A stretch of 64,000 nucleotides of DNA from Granulicella sp. dw_53. Lineage in GTDB: Bacteria > Acidobacteriota > Terriglobia > Terriglobales > Acidobacteriaceae. The position numbers and the translations under genes are program-made. The DNA is taken from positions 297,319 through 361,318 of the forward strand of contig NZ_JAAVUR010000006.1 in assembly GCF_018449545.1 (NCBI RefSeq). Direction: 5' to 3'. The stretch's first letter is position 1, and the number at the start of each line of letters is the position of its first letter. The notes below the pieces were generated by a model. The model searched no databases. It worked only from the letters and a program-made list of their open reading frames with translations, and was not told the DNA's origin. Below are positions 21,144-31,244 of the stretch, one piece after another.

Positions 21144-22475
21144 ATGGCACAAGGACACGAACAACACGGACACGCCGATCACGCCCACCACGGGCCGCGG
21201 ACGCTGCCAGCATCACTAGCAGCTCCTGAGGTACTGTCGGCCTGGCGGATGCGGGCACTCATCGTGGCGGTTGTCGCGACGGTACTGTCGCTTCTCTTCG
21301 TCATGGTTCCCGGCGGCAAGACGCACATGCTGCGCGGATATCTACTGGGTGTCATTCTTTCGTTCGGCTTTGCGGGCGGCGGATTGGTGCTGTTGATGCT
21401 GCAGTATGTGTCGGGCGGTAAATGGGGATTGCTGCTACGTCGTCCGCTGGAGGCGATGACGCGCACGTTGCCGCTGGTTGTGGCGATGTTCATTCCTCTG
21501 GCACTGTTGGCTAAGAAGCTTTACTTGTGGGCGGCCTTTCCGAACAGCGAAATGACCGAACAAGGGCTCCTCAATCATGTGATCAATGAAGCGCAGGCTC
21601 ATTCGATCAACTACAAGCGGCCTATGTTGAGCCCGGGCAGCGTTCTGGTGCAGACGATATTCGTCTTCGCGGTAATGCTGACCTTCATGTATCTCCTCAA
21701 CAAGTGGTCTCTTCAACGCGATGCGGATGTAGCGCGTGGAACGGAACAGAGCTTCGATTACTGGCGCGTCAAATTCGAGAATCTTAGCGGTATCGGCATC
21801 CTGATTTACGTGATCCTGATGACAGTGCTGATTATCGATTGGGTGATGGCCCTCGATATCACCTGGTACTCATCGGTATGGGGCTTCAAGTTTCTGGTTG
21901 GGCAAGGATATGCAGTTCTCGCGTTGAGTGTGCTGTCGGTAATCCTGTTGTCCAAGTTTGAGCCGATCAAGACGATCCTGAGGACGACGGAGCAGCACGA
22001 TCTGGGCAAGTTCCTGTTTGCCTTCGTCATGTTGAATATCTATCTGACCTTCGGCGAGTTCCTGATCATGTGGTCTGGTAACGTGCCGGAAGAGATTCCC
22101 TGGTACCTGAGCCGCATCCGTGGAGGCTGGTGGTACATCTGCACCTTGGATTTTTGTTGCCATTGGCTCATCCCGTTCTGCCTGCTCCTATCGCGAGACC
22201 TGAAGCGAAACAAGAAGAAGATGGTCTGGCTGACGTGCTTTATGATTCTGGCGCGCTGCATCGACCTCTTCTGGATCATTGAGCCAAACTTCCCAGATGC
22301 CGCTGGCAATCTTCACCTCGCTGGCAATATTGGCATTCTCGCCTACATTACCGTGCCGCTTGCGGTGCTGGGAGTGTGGGTGGCGTACTACCTGACGCAA
22401 CTGATGGCGCGTCCTCTGGTCGTCGTGAACGACCCGCACCTCGAAGAGATTCTGGAGCCTGAACATGCCCACTAA
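21144..22475 (+). CDS. actF: alternative complex III subunit ActF, NrfD-like membrane protein
   Basis: The 443-residue protein starts MAQGHEQHGHADHAHHG, a His-rich leader, with AAGG upstream of ATG 21144. The open frame extends back to 21030 inside actE, but that part reads as arginine-rich noise. About ten membrane helices follow, with family segments such as GLLNHVINEAQAHSINYKRPMLSPG split over the periplasmic loop and WYLSRIRGGWWYICTLD. ActF is the second quinone-pool subunit paired with ActC. The following gene overlaps its end by 11 bp. Confidence 0.93.
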   Translation: MAQGHEQHGHADHAHHGPRTLPASLAAPEVLSAWRMRALIVAVVATVLSLLFVMVPGGKTHMLRGYLLGVILSFGFAGGGLVLLMLQYVSGGKWGLLLRRPLEAMTRTLPLVVAMFIPLALLAKKLYLWAAFPNSEMTEQGLLNHVINEAQAHSINYKRPMLSPGSVLVQTIFVFAVMLTFMYLLNKWSLQRDADVARGTEQSFDYWRVKFENLSGIGILIYVILMTVLIIDWVMALDITWYSSVWGFKFLVGQGYAVLALSVLSVILLSKFEPIKTILRTTEQHDLGKFLFAFVMLNIYLTFGEFLIMWSGNVPEEIPWYLSRIRGGWWYICTLDFCCHWLIPFCLLLSRDLKRNKKKMVWLTCFMILARCIDLFWIIEPNFPDAAGNLHLAGNIGILAYITVPLAVLGVWVAYYLTQLMARPLVVVNDPHLEEILEPEHAH

Positions 22476-23130
22476 TGACGATCTGGCAAGCCAACATCCG
22501 AAGCCCGTTTCTCATGAGCGCAACGCCGATTCTCCCGGCTACGAGACGACCGACGCCAACGTCGGCGGCGTTGCGGTGTTTCTCGCAGGCCTGTTTGGGT
22601 TCGTCCTTATCTTCTTTGGTGTCTGCTTCTTTCTGGGCCGCGTTATTAACAACCAGATCACGAAGCAGGACGGAGAACCGACCAAGTGGAACGGCGGTCC
22701 GGTCGCGAAGGGCCAGCGCGAGAATCTCGCCAGCAACCCGGAGATGCAACAGAGGGAGCTGCAGAAGATCACGAACAGCTTTCCTTCGCCGCGCCTCGAC
22801 ATCGACGACGGCAACCAGGCAACCGCAGACCTGCATGCGCGCGAAGATCTCTTCCTGGATCACTACAGCGTGGCGGGCTCGACCGGAGAGATCCGAATTC
22901 CGATTACCCGGGCGATGGAGCTAATCGCACAACGTGGCTTACCGGTGAATGCCGCATCCACGGCCTCGCCTCAGCTTGCGGGCGATGTGAAGCCCGAGGT
23001 GCAAGCTCCTCTAACGACAGGTTTTGCGCGTACTGGTTACGAGTTGGATGTGATTGAAGCACGCAAGCAGAAGATGAGCTTTGCTAAGGCAGAAGCCGGC
23101 ACCCACGAGGAGCCGGGTGCCGCGAAGTAA
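22465..23130 (+). CDS. single-span membrane protein of unknown function in the ACIII-oxidase operon
   Basis: The 221-residue protein has an acidic/polar head of about 32 residues and one membrane helix (about 33-61, VGGVAVFLAGLFGFVLIFFG). A soluble tail on the far side carries PRLDIDD (109-115), then AREDLFLDHYSVA and STGEIRIPITRAMELIAQRG (139-158). The IPI-RAMELIA-RGLP pattern recurs, to my knowledge, in proteins encoded beside acidobacterial respiratory complexes, but no function is established. There are no heme or metal motifs. It overlaps actF by 11 bp and precedes the SCO gene by 45 bp, so it is translated with the complex and may be an accessory subunit or assembly factor. Confidence 0.85.
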   Translation: MPTNDDLASQHPKPVSHERNADSPGYETTDANVGGVAVFLAGLFGFVLIFFGVCFFLGRVINNQITKQDGEPTKWNGGPVAKGQRENLASNPEMQQRELQKITNSFPSPRLDIDDGNQATADLHAREDLFLDHYSVAGSTGEIRIPITRAMELIAQRGLPVNAASTASPQLAGDVKPEVQAPLTTGFARTGYELDVIEARKQKMSFAKAEAGTHEEPGAAK

Positions 23131-23175
23131 CAGCAGGGCGCAGCGGGATTTAAGATAAGTATCAGGTGAACTGAG

Positions 23176-24075
23176 ATGACGAGCGGAAAGACAATTCGGG
23201 CAGGATGGCAGGCGGCGGCTCTTTGCTGCGCTCTGCTTGGTTCGACAGGTCTGGCGCAGGTCTCGAGTTACGGGGACAAACAGGGCGGCGAAAATACCGG
23301 GGATCAACTTCCCAAGGTGCTGCAGAAGGTCGCCGTCACTCAACATCTGAACCAAAAGCTTCCGATGGATGCGGCTTTCGTGGATGAGACGGGTAAGTCG
23401 GTAGTGCTGGGTGACTACTTCGGCAAGCACCCGGCGCTGCTCTCCCTGGTGTATTACGAGTGCCCGCTGTTGTGCTCAGAGGAGCTCGATGGCATGACCG
23501 GTGCCCTGGAGATGGTGAAGCTTACCCCCGGTAAGGACTTCGACGTCATTATTATCAGTATCGACCCAAGCGAGACCCCAGAGATGGCGGCGAAGAAGAA
23601 GGCTTTCTACCTGAAGCGCTACGGGCGGCCAGAGACCGCGGCAGGTTGGCATTACCTTACAGGCCAGAAGCCGGCTATCGATGCGGTAACGGACGCTGTT
23701 GGATTTGGCTATGTCCGCGTTCCGGGACCGGATGGGAAGCTTACGCAGTTTGCTCATGCGAGTTCGTTGGAGATTGTGACGACCGATGGAAAGCTGGCGC
23801 AGTACTACCTGGGCGTAGAGTATTCGCCGAAGGACATGCTTCTGGGGTTGATCGAGGCTTCCAATAATAAGATCGGTTCGCCGGTTGCCAACATTCTTAC
23901 CTACTGCTATCACTACGATCCCGAGACGAACAAGCATTCTCTGATCGTCGCTCGAGTGGTTCAGTTTGGCGGGATGGTAACGATGGCTGGGCTAGGCGGA
24001 TTTATGTTTTTGATGTTTCGGCGAGATCTCAAACTGGGACGCGACCACGACCTGATGAAGAAAGATAACGGATAA
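23176..24075 (+). CDS. SCO1/SenC family copper chaperone for cytochrome oxidase
   Basis: The 299-residue thioredoxin-fold protein has an N-terminal signal segment, the copper-binding YYECPLLCSEE motif (Cys96, Cys100) and the third ligand His194 in QFAHASSLEI. Unusually, a C-terminal membrane helix (VVQFGGMVTMAGLGGFMFLMF) ends in a basic cytosolic tail, so the chaperone domain is tethered from the C-terminus. SCO proteins load the CuA site of subunit II. The gene directly precedes coxB, whose start lies 9 bp downstream. Confidence 0.92.
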   Translation: MTSGKTIRAGWQAAALCCALLGSTGLAQVSSYGDKQGGENTGDQLPKVLQKVAVTQHLNQKLPMDAAFVDETGKSVVLGDYFGKHPALLSLVYYECPLLCSEELDGMTGALEMVKLTPGKDFDVIIISIDPSETPEMAAKKKAFYLKRYGRPETAAGWHYLTGQKPAIDAVTDAVGFGYVRVPGPDGKLTQFAHASSLEIVTTDGKLAQYYLGVEYSPKDMLLGLIEASNNKIGSPVANILTYCYHYDPETNKHSLIVARVVQFGGMVTMAGLGGFMFLMFRRDLKLGRDHDLMKKDNG

Positions 24076-24084
24076 AGGGTAACG

Positions 24085-25128
24085 ATGCATATCAGTCCAG
24101 TCCTGTGGCAATTTTTGGTGAAATGGCTCCACGCTTCCGCGCTCTTCCCGAGCGAGGCATCGACCATCGCGCCTTACACTGACGCGCTTTACTTCTTCCT
24201 GCTGACAATCACAGCGGTGGGCATGGTCATTGTCGGGATTCTCGTCTTTGGGTTTTCGATCCGCTATCGCAAGGAGCGGCATCCAGTCGCGATCCAGGTC
24301 GAAGGCTCGACGCTGCTGGAAGCGACGTGGACGATCATTCCGCTGGCGCTATTTCTGGTCGTCTTTGTCTGGGGCGCTCTTTTGTACTTCCGCATCTACA
24401 ATCCACCGGTCAATTCGATGAATATCTATGTCGTGGGCAAGCAGTGGATGTGGAAGGCCGAGCACCCAGGTGGCCAGCATGAGATCAATGCATTGCACGT
24501 TCCCATGGGTCGGCCTGTGCAGTTGACGATGATCTCGCAGGACGTCTTCCACAGCTTCTCGATTCCGGACTTCCGCGTGAAGCGAGAGGTAATTCCCGGA
24601 CGCTATACGACGGTCTGGTTCGAGGCAACGACGCCGGGGACCTATCACATCTTCTGCACGCAGTACTGTGGAACGAAGCACTCGGAGATGATCGGAGAGG
24701 TCACGGTTTTGACTCCCGATGACTACCAGCGCTGGACGCAGGGTTCGACCAGCGGCATGTCGCTGGCACAGAACGGCGAGCGGCTGTTTGCGAGCATGGG
24801 TTGCAACTCGTGCCACTCGGGCAATGCGGCGGCTCGCGGCCCGAATCTCGCTGGGGTCTACGGTTCGAAGCTTCAACTCGCGAACGGGTCTGAGGTTCTG
24901 GTGAACGAGGCCTACCTGCGGGATGCGATTCTGAATCCGTCACAGCATGTTACGGCGGGCTTTGCGCCGATTATGCCGACCTACCAGGGTCAGGTAAGCG
25001 AAGACGGCCTGATCGACCTGGTCGAATACATCAAAGGTCTACAGACTAACTACCGTGTGCAGCAGACGCTGACCACATCACAGTCCAACCAAGTGGCGCC
25101 GACAACGCCGGGGATGGTGAAGCCATGA
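24085..25128 (+). CDS. coxB: cytochrome c oxidase subunit II with fused cytochrome c (caa3 type)
   Basis: The 347-residue protein has two N-terminal membrane helices (about 32-58 and 83-102), then the cupredoxin domain with CuA ligands His156, Cys191, Cys195, His199 and Met202 ([12 protein letters not shown]). A C-terminal cytochrome c domain follows with CNSCH (240-244) and an axial Met region around APIMPTYQG. The fused heme identifies a caa3-type oxidase that takes electrons directly from ACIII or a small cytochrome. It overlaps coxA in an ATGA. Confidence 0.95.
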   Translation: MHISPVLWQFLVKWLHASALFPSEASTIAPYTDALYFFLLTITAVGMVIVGILVFGFSIRYRKERHPVAIQVEGSTLLEATWTIIPLALFLVVFVWGALLYFRIYNPPVNSMNIYVVGKQWMWKAEHPGGQHEINALHVPMGRPVQLTMISQDVFHSFSIPDFRVKREVIPGRYTTVWFEATTPGTYHIFCTQYCGTKHSEMIGEVTVLTPDDYQRWTQGSTSGMSLAQNGERLFASMGCNSCHSGNAAARGPNLAGVYGSKLQLANGSEVLVNEAYLRDAILNPSQHVTAGFAPIMPTYQGQVSEDGLIDLVEYIKGLQTNYRVQQTLTTSQSNQVAPTTPGMVKP

Positions 25129-26798
25129 GTACAACCAGTTCAACAATCATCAACCTGCCAGACCAGCGTACTGCTACGCTTCCGAAGCGGAACTACCTCA
25201 ACAACGAGCACGGGCTACTGAGCTGGCTGTTGACAGGCGATCACAAACGGATCGCGATTCTGTACCTGATCTCGATTACGTTCTTCTTCTTTATCGGCGG
25301 TGTGTTCGCTGGTCTGATTCGCTTGGAGCTGCTGACGCCTCAACCAGACTTGATGGCTTCGGATACCTACAACAAGATGTTCTCGATGCACGGCATCGTG
25401 ATGATCTTCCTGTTTCTGGTTCCATCGGTCCCTGCGACGCTGGGTAACTTCCTGATTCCGATCATGCTGGGTACCAGGGATCTGGCCTTTCCGAAGATCA
25501 ATCTGCTGAGTTGGTACCTGTATCTTGCAGGCGGAACGTTCACGCTGGCCGCGCTGATCTTTGGCGGTGTCGATACCGGTTGGACGTTCACAACTCCGTT
25601 GTCGACCCACTATCTGAATACGAACGTGGTGACGGCTGCGACGGCGATCTTCATCGCGGGTTTCTCGTCGATCTTTACGGGCTTGAACTTTATCGTGACG
25701 ATTCACCGCATGCGTGCACCGGGCATGACTTGGTTCCGGATGCCGCTGTTTGTTTGGGCACACTACGCTGCCTCTGTATTGATGGTTCTTGGAACCCCGG
25801 TTCTCGCGATCACGATCGTTCTGGTTGCGCTGGAGAGGACGATCGGCATCGGCGTCTTCGATCCGACCAAGGGCGGCGATCCTCTCCTATTTCAACATCT
25901 CTTCTGGTTCTACTCGCACCCTGCCGTCTACATCATGATTCTTCCTGGCATGGGAGTGATCTCAGAGATCGTCAGTACGTTTAGCCGCAAGCGTGTCTTC
26001 GGCTATACGGCGGTGGCGTTCTCTTCAGTGGCGATCGCGCTGTTCGGATTCTTCGTTTGGGCGCACCATATGTTCATCATGGGCGTGTCCAACTACTCGG
26101 CGCTGGTGTTCTCGCTGCTGACGATGCTGGTCGCTGTTCCTTCTGCGATCAAGATCTTCAACTGGGCGTTTACGTTGCAGAAGGGGTCGATTACCTTTGA
26201 GACTCCGATGCTTTACGCCTTTGCCTTCTTCGGTCTGTTTACGATCGGCGGAATGACGGGCGTGTTCCTGGGCGCTTTGGGTATGGACATTCATCTGACC
26301 GAGACCTACTTCATCGTGGCGCACTTCCACTACGTAATGGTGGGCGGCATGTTGATGGCATTTCTTGGTGGTATCCACTTTTGGTGGCCGAAGATGACGG
26401 GCCGGATGTATCCGGAGTCGTTCTCGAAGCTCTCGGCCGTGACCAGCTTTATCGGGTTTAACCTGACCTTCATGCCTCAGTTTATCCTCGGTTATCTGGG
26501 GATGCCGCGACGATACCATGCGTATCCGGCTGAATATCAGGTGTTGAACGTGCTCTCCACTGCTGGTGCAACGGTCCTTGGTGTCGGCTTCCTGCTGCCA
26601 TTGCTGTACCTGACTTGGTCGCTGAGGTATGGCGCGATCGCCGGCAACAATCCTTGGCAGGCAACGGGACTGGAGTGGCAGATTCAGTCTCCACCGCTGA
26701 CCGAAAACTTTATCGAGACCCCCATCGTCGACCATGAAGCGTACGACTATGAGTGGCTTGCTCACAAGACGCAACAAGAGGTGACGACCGTTGGATAA
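25125..26798 (+). CDS. coxA: cytochrome c oxidase subunit I, A2-type heme-copper oxidase
   Basis: The 557-residue protein with about twelve membrane helices carries the heme a ligand His89 ([11 protein letters not shown]), the CuB His/Tyr pair in [11 protein letters not shown] (His265, Tyr269), the HH pair 314-315 (WAHHMFIMG) and [10 protein letters not shown] with both heme ligands. The YSHPAV motif replaces the GHPEV glutamate of A1 enzymes, placing it in the A2 subfamily, where Tyr/Ser stand in for the D-channel Glu. It reduces O2 to water and pumps protons. It overlaps coxB at its start and coxC at its end. Confidence 0.96.
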   Translation: MSTTSSTIINLPDQRTATLPKRNYLNNEHGLLSWLLTGDHKRIAILYLISITFFFFIGGVFAGLIRLELLTPQPDLMASDTYNKMFSMHGIVMIFLFLVPSVPATLGNFLIPIMLGTRDLAFPKINLLSWYLYLAGGTFTLAALIFGGVDTGWTFTTPLSTHYLNTNVVTAATAIFIAGFSSIFTGLNFIVTIHRMRAPGMTWFRMPLFVWAHYAASVLMVLGTPVLAITIVLVALERTIGIGVFDPTKGGDPLLFQHLFWFYSHPAVYIMILPGMGVISEIVSTFSRKRVFGYTAVAFSSVAIALFGFFVWAHHMFIMGVSNYSALVFSLLTMLVAVPSAIKIFNWAFTLQKGSITFETPMLYAFAFFGLFTIGGMTGVFLGALGMDIHLTETYFIVAHFHYVMVGGMLMAFLGGIHFWWPKMTGRMYPESFSKLSAVTSFIGFNLTFMPQFILGYLGMPRRYHAYPAEYQVLNVLSTAGATVLGVGFLLPLLYLTWSLRYGAIAGNNPWQATGLEWQIQSPPLTENFIETPIVDHEAYDYEWLAHKTQQEVTTVG

Positions 26799-27567
26799 CG
26801 CCGTTGTAGTTACGCATCCGCACACCCACGAGACGGCCGTGCATGAGGAGCACCACCATGTGGCGCTTCCGCAGCATCGTCATCACTTCGAGACCGAAGA
26901 GCAGCAGCGCGAGGCCGGTACGTTCGGCATGTGGCTGTTCCTGTTGACTGAAATCATGTTCTTCGGTGGGCTCTTCTTCGCCTACCTGCTGTATAGGAAC
27001 TGGTACTACGACGCCTTTGTGTCGGCTTCCAATCAGCTCAACGTTACTCTGGGAGCGATCAACACGGTCATCCTGATCGGCTCAGGCTTCTTTATGGCGC
27101 TGGGCGTTTGGGCGGCAGAGGTTCGGAAGCGGAGTTTGCTGGTTCTGTTCCTCGTGCTTACAACCGTATTAGGATTCGCGTTCCTCGGGATCAAGTATGT
27201 GGAGTACCACGAGAAGTGGGAGAAGCATCACATTCCGGGCGAGCACTTCGATATCTCGGAGTTTGTAAATCCTCCAATCGATGCGAAGACCGGCAAGGCC
27301 TCAGAGAAGCCTCTAGCGCCTGATATGGCTCAGAAGACGCAGGTATTCTTCTCGCTGTACTTCGCTATGACCGGAATGCACGCTGTCCACATGATCATCG
27401 GCATTGTGCTGTTGTTCTGGCTGACTTGGCGAGCTTATTACGGTGAGTTTTCGAGCGGATATGTTGCGCCGATCGAGAACTTCGGACTGTATTGGCATTT
27501 CGTCGATATCGTGTGGCTATTTCTGTTTCCGCTGCTCTACCTTATCAATCGGCACCCGCTGAAATAG
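26791..27567 (+). CDS. coxC: cytochrome c oxidase subunit III
   Basis: The 258-residue protein starts at TTG 26791, inside the end of coxA. The N-terminus is strikingly His-rich ([15 protein letters not shown], then QHRHHFE). The family segment [20 protein letters not shown] opens the first helix. The last helices contain [16 protein letters not shown] and [19 protein letters not shown], the canonical subunit III end. About 60 residues around 130-190 form a soluble loop ([15 protein letters not shown]). It stabilises subunit I in the membrane. Confidence 0.94.
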   Translation: MDNAVVVTHPHTHETAVHEEHHHVALPQHRHHFETEEQQREAGTFGMWLFLLTEIMFFGGLFFAYLLYRNWYYDAFVSASNQLNVTLGAINTVILIGSGFFMALGVWAAEVRKRSLLVLFLVLTTVLGFAFLGIKYVEYHEKWEKHHIPGEHFDISEFVNPPIDAKTGKASEKPLAPDMAQKTQVFFSLYFAMTGMHAVHMIIGIVLLFWLTWRAYYGEFSSGYVAPIENFGLYWHFVDIVWLFLFPLLYLINRHPLK

Positions 27568-27607
27568 CTGAATTCCAGCCGCTACTGCGGCATGAAGGAC
27601 CAGGTTA

Positions 27608-27946
27608 ATGTCTGACGCATATCACGATCCATCGAACGTAACGAATCCGGAGCACGCTGACCATCACATTGTGACGCCGCTTCAGTACTGCATGGTCTTT
27701 GGCGCACTGTTGATCGGAACGCTTGTTACGGTGCTGGCTGCCGATATCGATCTCGGGGTGTTGAATCCTGTGATTGCGCTTGGGATTGCCTGTACCAAGG
27801 CTGTCATTGTCATCCTCTTCTTCATGCATGTGAAGTATCAGTCCAAGCTGATCAAGATGACGGTTGGCGCTGGGTTCTTCACCTTTATTGTGTTGATTAC
27901 GATGACGTTGAGCGACTACATGAGCCGCGCCTGGGGTCTTTGGTAA
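27608..27946 (+). CDS. coxD: cytochrome c oxidase subunit IV (prokaryotic small subunit)
   Basis: The 112-residue protein has three membrane helices (YCMVFGALLIGTLVTVLA, NPVIALGIACTKAVIVILFF, GAGFFTFIVLITMTLSDYM) and the FFMHVKYQSKL motif between helices two and three, as in COX4-type subunits. It is the last gene of the respiratory operon, 40 bp after coxC, and is followed by an intrinsic terminator. Its role is structural. Confidence 0.9.
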   Translation: MSDAYHDPSNVTNPEHADHHIVTPLQYCMVFGALLIGTLVTVLAADIDLGVLNPVIALGIACTKAVIVILFFMHVKYQSKLIKMTVGAGFFTFIVLITMTLSDYMSRAWGLW

Positions 27947-27975
27947 GGGCTGGAAGGTAATGTGTTTGACGAGAG

Positions 27976-27998
27976 TGCGGCCTTCGGGCCGCATTTTT
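27976..27998 (+). terminator. intrinsic terminator of the act-cox operon
   Basis: TGCGGCC, loop TTCG, GGCCGCA, then TTTTT. A 7-bp GC-rich stem with a stable UUCG-type loop and U run, 30 bp after the coxD stop, ends the operon of about 14 kb. Confidence 0.85.
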
Positions 27999-28041
27999 CG
28001 TTGGGCGAAGGTGAGTTGACAGCTCGCCGTACACTTGCTGG

Positions 28042-29493
28042 ATGAGTGAGAAGGACGCTGCGGCTCCGGAAGAGCTTCGCGAGTTGGCGGAGGATGCGCG
28101 GGTCACGGTTCGGCGAGGTGGAGCGCCTGCCGCTGATGGGCGCTGTGTTGTGTACTGGATGCAGCGGGCGCAGCGTGGAGTCGACAATCATGCGGTGGAT
28201 CTTGGGGTGAAGGTCGCGAATCTATTGGGTTTGCCGCTGGTGGTGTACTTTGCGGGGATCTCGAACTTTCCTTCTGCGAATCTGCGGCACTATGTCTTCC
28301 TGAATCAGGGATTGCCGGATGTGGAGGAGGATCTTGCGGAGCGGAATATTGCGTTCGTGATGCGGCGCGCCCCGCGGGAGTCGCACGAGCGGATGTTTGC
28401 GGATGTCGGTGCGGCGATGGTGATCGGTGACGAGAATCCGATGCGGGAGCCGGAGCGGTGGCGGCGAGAGTTGGCGGAGCGTCTGCGGGTTCCGTTTTGG
28501 ACGGTGGATACGGATGTGGTGGTTCCGTCGAAGCTGATCGAGAAGGCGCAGTATGGAGCGTATACGATTCGTCCGCGACTCTATCGGCTGCTGCCGGAGT
28601 ATTTACATCCTTATGAGAATTTGAAGGCGGCGCATGAGTGGAAGCGGCCGGCTGGGTTCGTGTCGGATTCGGTGCATGAGGACATCACGCGGGGGTGGAA
28701 GGACCTTGACCGAAGCGTTGGGCCGGTGGAGGCCTGGACGGGCGGGACGCATGTGGCGATGACGCGGTTGAAGCTGTTCTCGGGGAGCATGTTGAAGAGT
28801 TATGAGGTTCGGAGGAATCGTCCGGAGGTGGATGGCACCTCGGCGCTGTCGCCTTATCTACATTATGGGCATGTCGGGCCGATGACGATTGCGCTGGCTG
28901 TCGATGCGGCGGTGAAGAAGGATCCCAGCCTGAAGAGTGCCCGGGAGAGTTACTTCAACGAGCTCATCGCGTGGCGGGAGCTGGCGGTGAACTTCGTGAA
29001 GTCCACGCCGAACTACGATACGGCTGACTGCGCGGAGAAGTGGGCGAAGCTGACGATTGCGGCGCATGCGCGGGATGAGCGCGAGCATCTTTATACGTTG
29101 AAGCAGTTAGAGCGCGGCGCGACTTACGATGAGCTTTGGAATGCGGCGCAGATCCAGATGGTGCAGCATGGGTGGATGCACAACTACCTCCGGATGTATT
29201 GGGCCAAGAAGATCCTGGAGTGGACGCCGGATGCGGCTACTGCCGTGAAGTATTGCGTCTATCTGAACGATAAGTATTTTCTGGATGGGCGCGACCCGAA
29301 TGGATATGCCGGAATTGCCTGGGCGGTGCTGGGCAAGTTCGACCGGGCTTGGTTTGAGCGGCCTATCTTTGGGAAGATACGGTATATGTCCGGGGCTTCG
29401 ACGGGGAAGAAGTTCGATTCGAAGCGATATATCCGGCAGATGCGGGAGTTGGCGGATGGTGGCCAGACGGAGTCTCTCTTCCCGGAGACCTAA
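28042..29493 (+). CDS. class II deoxyribodipyrimidine photolyase
   Basis: The 483-residue flavoprotein has an N-terminal photolyase fold from about residue 36 (CVVYWMQRAQRGVDNHAV), FAD-binding helices with TSALSPYLHYGHVGP, and the class II signature GWMHNYLRMYWAKKILEW (about 372-389). It repairs cyclobutane pyrimidine dimers in light. The first 30 residues are acidic and variable. ATG 28042 is 96 bp after the coxD stop and just past the operon terminator, so it has its own transcript. No cryptochrome-like C-terminal extension is present. Confidence 0.92.
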   Translation: MSEKDAAAPEELRELAEDARVTVRRGGAPAADGRCVVYWMQRAQRGVDNHAVDLGVKVANLLGLPLVVYFAGISNFPSANLRHYVFLNQGLPDVEEDLAERNIAFVMRRAPRESHERMFADVGAAMVIGDENPMREPERWRRELAERLRVPFWTVDTDVVVPSKLIEKAQYGAYTIRPRLYRLLPEYLHPYENLKAAHEWKRPAGFVSDSVHEDITRGWKDLDRSVGPVEAWTGGTHVAMTRLKLFSGSMLKSYEVRRNRPEVDGTSALSPYLHYGHVGPMTIALAVDAAVKKDPSLKSARESYFNELIAWRELAVNFVKSTPNYDTADCAEKWAKLTIAAHARDEREHLYTLKQLERGATYDELWNAAQIQMVQHGWMHNYLRMYWAKKILEWTPDAATAVKYCVYLNDKYFLDGRDPNGYAGIAWAVLGKFDRAWFERPIFGKIRYMSGASTGKKFDSKRYIRQMRELADGGQTESLFPET

Positions 29494-29556
29494 TGGGCTG
29501 CCTATGTCGGGGCCGTTCTCATGGGTCTAGTAGGTCCTGGGGCACCCCTTGAGGTA

Positions 29557-29582
29557 GGTCCTTGCTGGACCCCCCCTTTTTT
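29557..29582 (+). terminator. probable intrinsic terminator after the photolyase gene
   Basis: GGTCC, loop TTGCT, GGACC, a C run and then TTTTTT. The 5-bp stem is short but followed by a good T run, 63 bp after the photolyase stop. Confidence 0.55.
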
Positions 29583-30200
29583 GCGCAAAATCTTCTTTTC
29601 ATTTGGTTTGGCCTTGGACTTTTGGAGGGGCGTTTGTAGGAGACCTTTTGGAAGACGATGTCTTAAGGTGCAGTACAAGCGTGCGCTGCTCTCCGTGTCG
29701 GCGGGCCGAGGGCTATGGGTTGGCAAGGACCTTGTTTCTCTCCGCACTGAGCGGTGAGTTGATTGGTGTTTCCAGTTATTACTTCTACTTCTATTTTACT
29801 AAGTGGACCATAACTCCAGTGCCACTTTTATCTTGTTGACTGAGCTTGAGTTAGGTTGTTTTGGGGCTTGACAGCGTGTTTTACTGGGAAATTTTCGATA
29901 GGAGGTTGTAACTAGTGGCATGCCGCTGAGATAGAGATCATGTTAGTGCGGATGCGGTGGGCAGGATCGGAATCTCCACTGGATTTACCGAGTTGGTCGA
30001 TGATAGGTCCAACTCGGGCTAACCATTCAGGCCTTGCTACCGCTTGCGCCGGCGGGCGCCAAGCTGTCTCCATTTCGAAAGTGGCCCGCCTGAAAAGCCC
30101 GGTACATGGCAGGCTTAAGTTGTCACAAAGCGTGAGTGATTGCCAGCGGGTGAGTGCAATCAACCGGGCGGAATCTTGCGGGCGTCGCAGTTGCCACCTG
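29583..30200. other. gene-poor, lower-GC intergenic region
   Basis: This 618-bp stretch has an AT-rich part around 29760-29900. It includes TTGACA at 29868 and a perfect AGGAGG at 29900-29905, but the frames after that AGGAGG stop within a few codons. Open frames of 88 codons (plus, 29940-30206) and 83 codons (minus, 29912-30163) overlap each other on opposite strands and match nothing I know. The region may be the remnant of a lost gene. Confidence 0.4.
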
Positions 30201-31070
30201 TCATAGGTTCTTCTTAAGAAAATTCAGCGTCGCGTCCATACTTGCTCGAAACCACTTAGGTTGCACCACGTAGTCATGCTGTCCTTGTTCTGCTGTGAAC
30301 GTGGTGATAGACCCGTGAGCTAGCTTATAGGCGGCAACAAAGTTTGTGAACTGTGGGTAAGGGACATCTTCATCGGCATTGCCATGCCCGATGAAGATCG
30401 GCGGAAGTTTGCCACCAAGGTTGTGCTGAGGAGACGCCTGCAAGCAGAGGTCTTTATGCTCCGAACAGGAACCTCCAAGATAGGCAGTGATGGACTGATC
30501 CTTTTCAGAGAAGGTCGTCAGGTCAAGATCTGAACTCCAGAGGATTGCCGCTTTTACTCTTGAGCTCAGTGTCGTGAAATCGCCTATCCCGTCGTAGCGC
30601 GGGTCGTCGCCCGTTAATGCAACGAGCGCTGCGAGCTCACCGCCCGCAGAATACCCTGCCACGGCAATACGATCTGGATCGACATGGTACTCGGCCGCAT
30701 GAGCGCGAAGCCAGCGTACGGCTGCCTTGCACTCTTCCAGCGCTATTGGAAAGCGGACTCCAGGGCTCAGGTCATAGTCAATCGTCATACCGACATACCC
30801 ATGTTCAATGAGTGGAACAATCACTTTGTCCGAGAAATCCCTTGTTCCCGCCGTCCAACCACCGCCATGAATAAAGATGATGGCTGGGGCCATACTCACT
30901 CCCTTGGGGACGTACATATTAGCCAATAACGGAGCGGACTTACCTTGCGTGTACGGCACCCCGTTCACGCGAGAGAAGCTCTCTGCTGGATGAACGTCTT
31001 TGATTTGATGCGCGTGCAAGAGTGTTCCGCAAAAGAGGATAAAAGTAGCCGTGAGAAGACCAAGACGCAT
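30201..31070 (-). CDS. secreted alpha/beta-hydrolase esterase
   Basis: Starting at ATG 31070, the 289-residue protein begins with a signal peptide (MRLGLLTATFILFCG... ending near HAHQ). The longer frame from 31157 adds a basic stretch that would spoil the signal. The alpha/beta-hydrolase core has the oxyanion HGGGW (about 68-72), nucleophile Ser141 in AGYSAGG, acid in GNADEDVPYP and His in GQHDYV. This fits the BD-FAE/hormone-sensitive-lipase type of carboxylesterases acting on small acyl or feruloyl esters outside the cytoplasm. It is isolated from other carbohydrate genes. Confidence 0.85.
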   Translation of the reverse strand: MRLGLLTATFILFCGTLLHAHQIKDVHPAESFSRVNGVPYTQGKSAPLLANMYVPKGVSMAPAIIFIHGGGWTAGTRDFSDKVIVPLIEHGYVGMTIDYDLSPGVRFPIALEECKAAVRWLRAHAAEYHVDPDRIAVAGYSAGGELAALVALTGDDPRYDGIGDFTTLSSRVKAAILWSSDLDLTTFSEKDQSITAYLGGSCSEHKDLCLQASPQHNLGGKLPPIFIGHGNADEDVPYPQFTNFVAAYKLAHGSITTFTAEQGQHDYVVQPKWFRASMDATLNFLKKNL

Positions 31071-31244
31071 GATTTCTACTTTAAGCCATAAGCGATATCG
31101 TGGCCGTCCCAGAACTCCTCCTCGTACACGGATTGGTAATTGCGTTAGTAACGACAAGTCGTCTTAGCGGAGTTTGGGTGATGGGGTGACTGGAAGACGG
31201 TTGTTCGGCTTGTACAAACGAACGTTTACGCAAGGAGCGGCAAG

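Noticed and set aside
29912..30206. Two short overlapping open frames on opposite strands
   Set aside because: No recognisable domain, no conserved motif, and they exclude each other.
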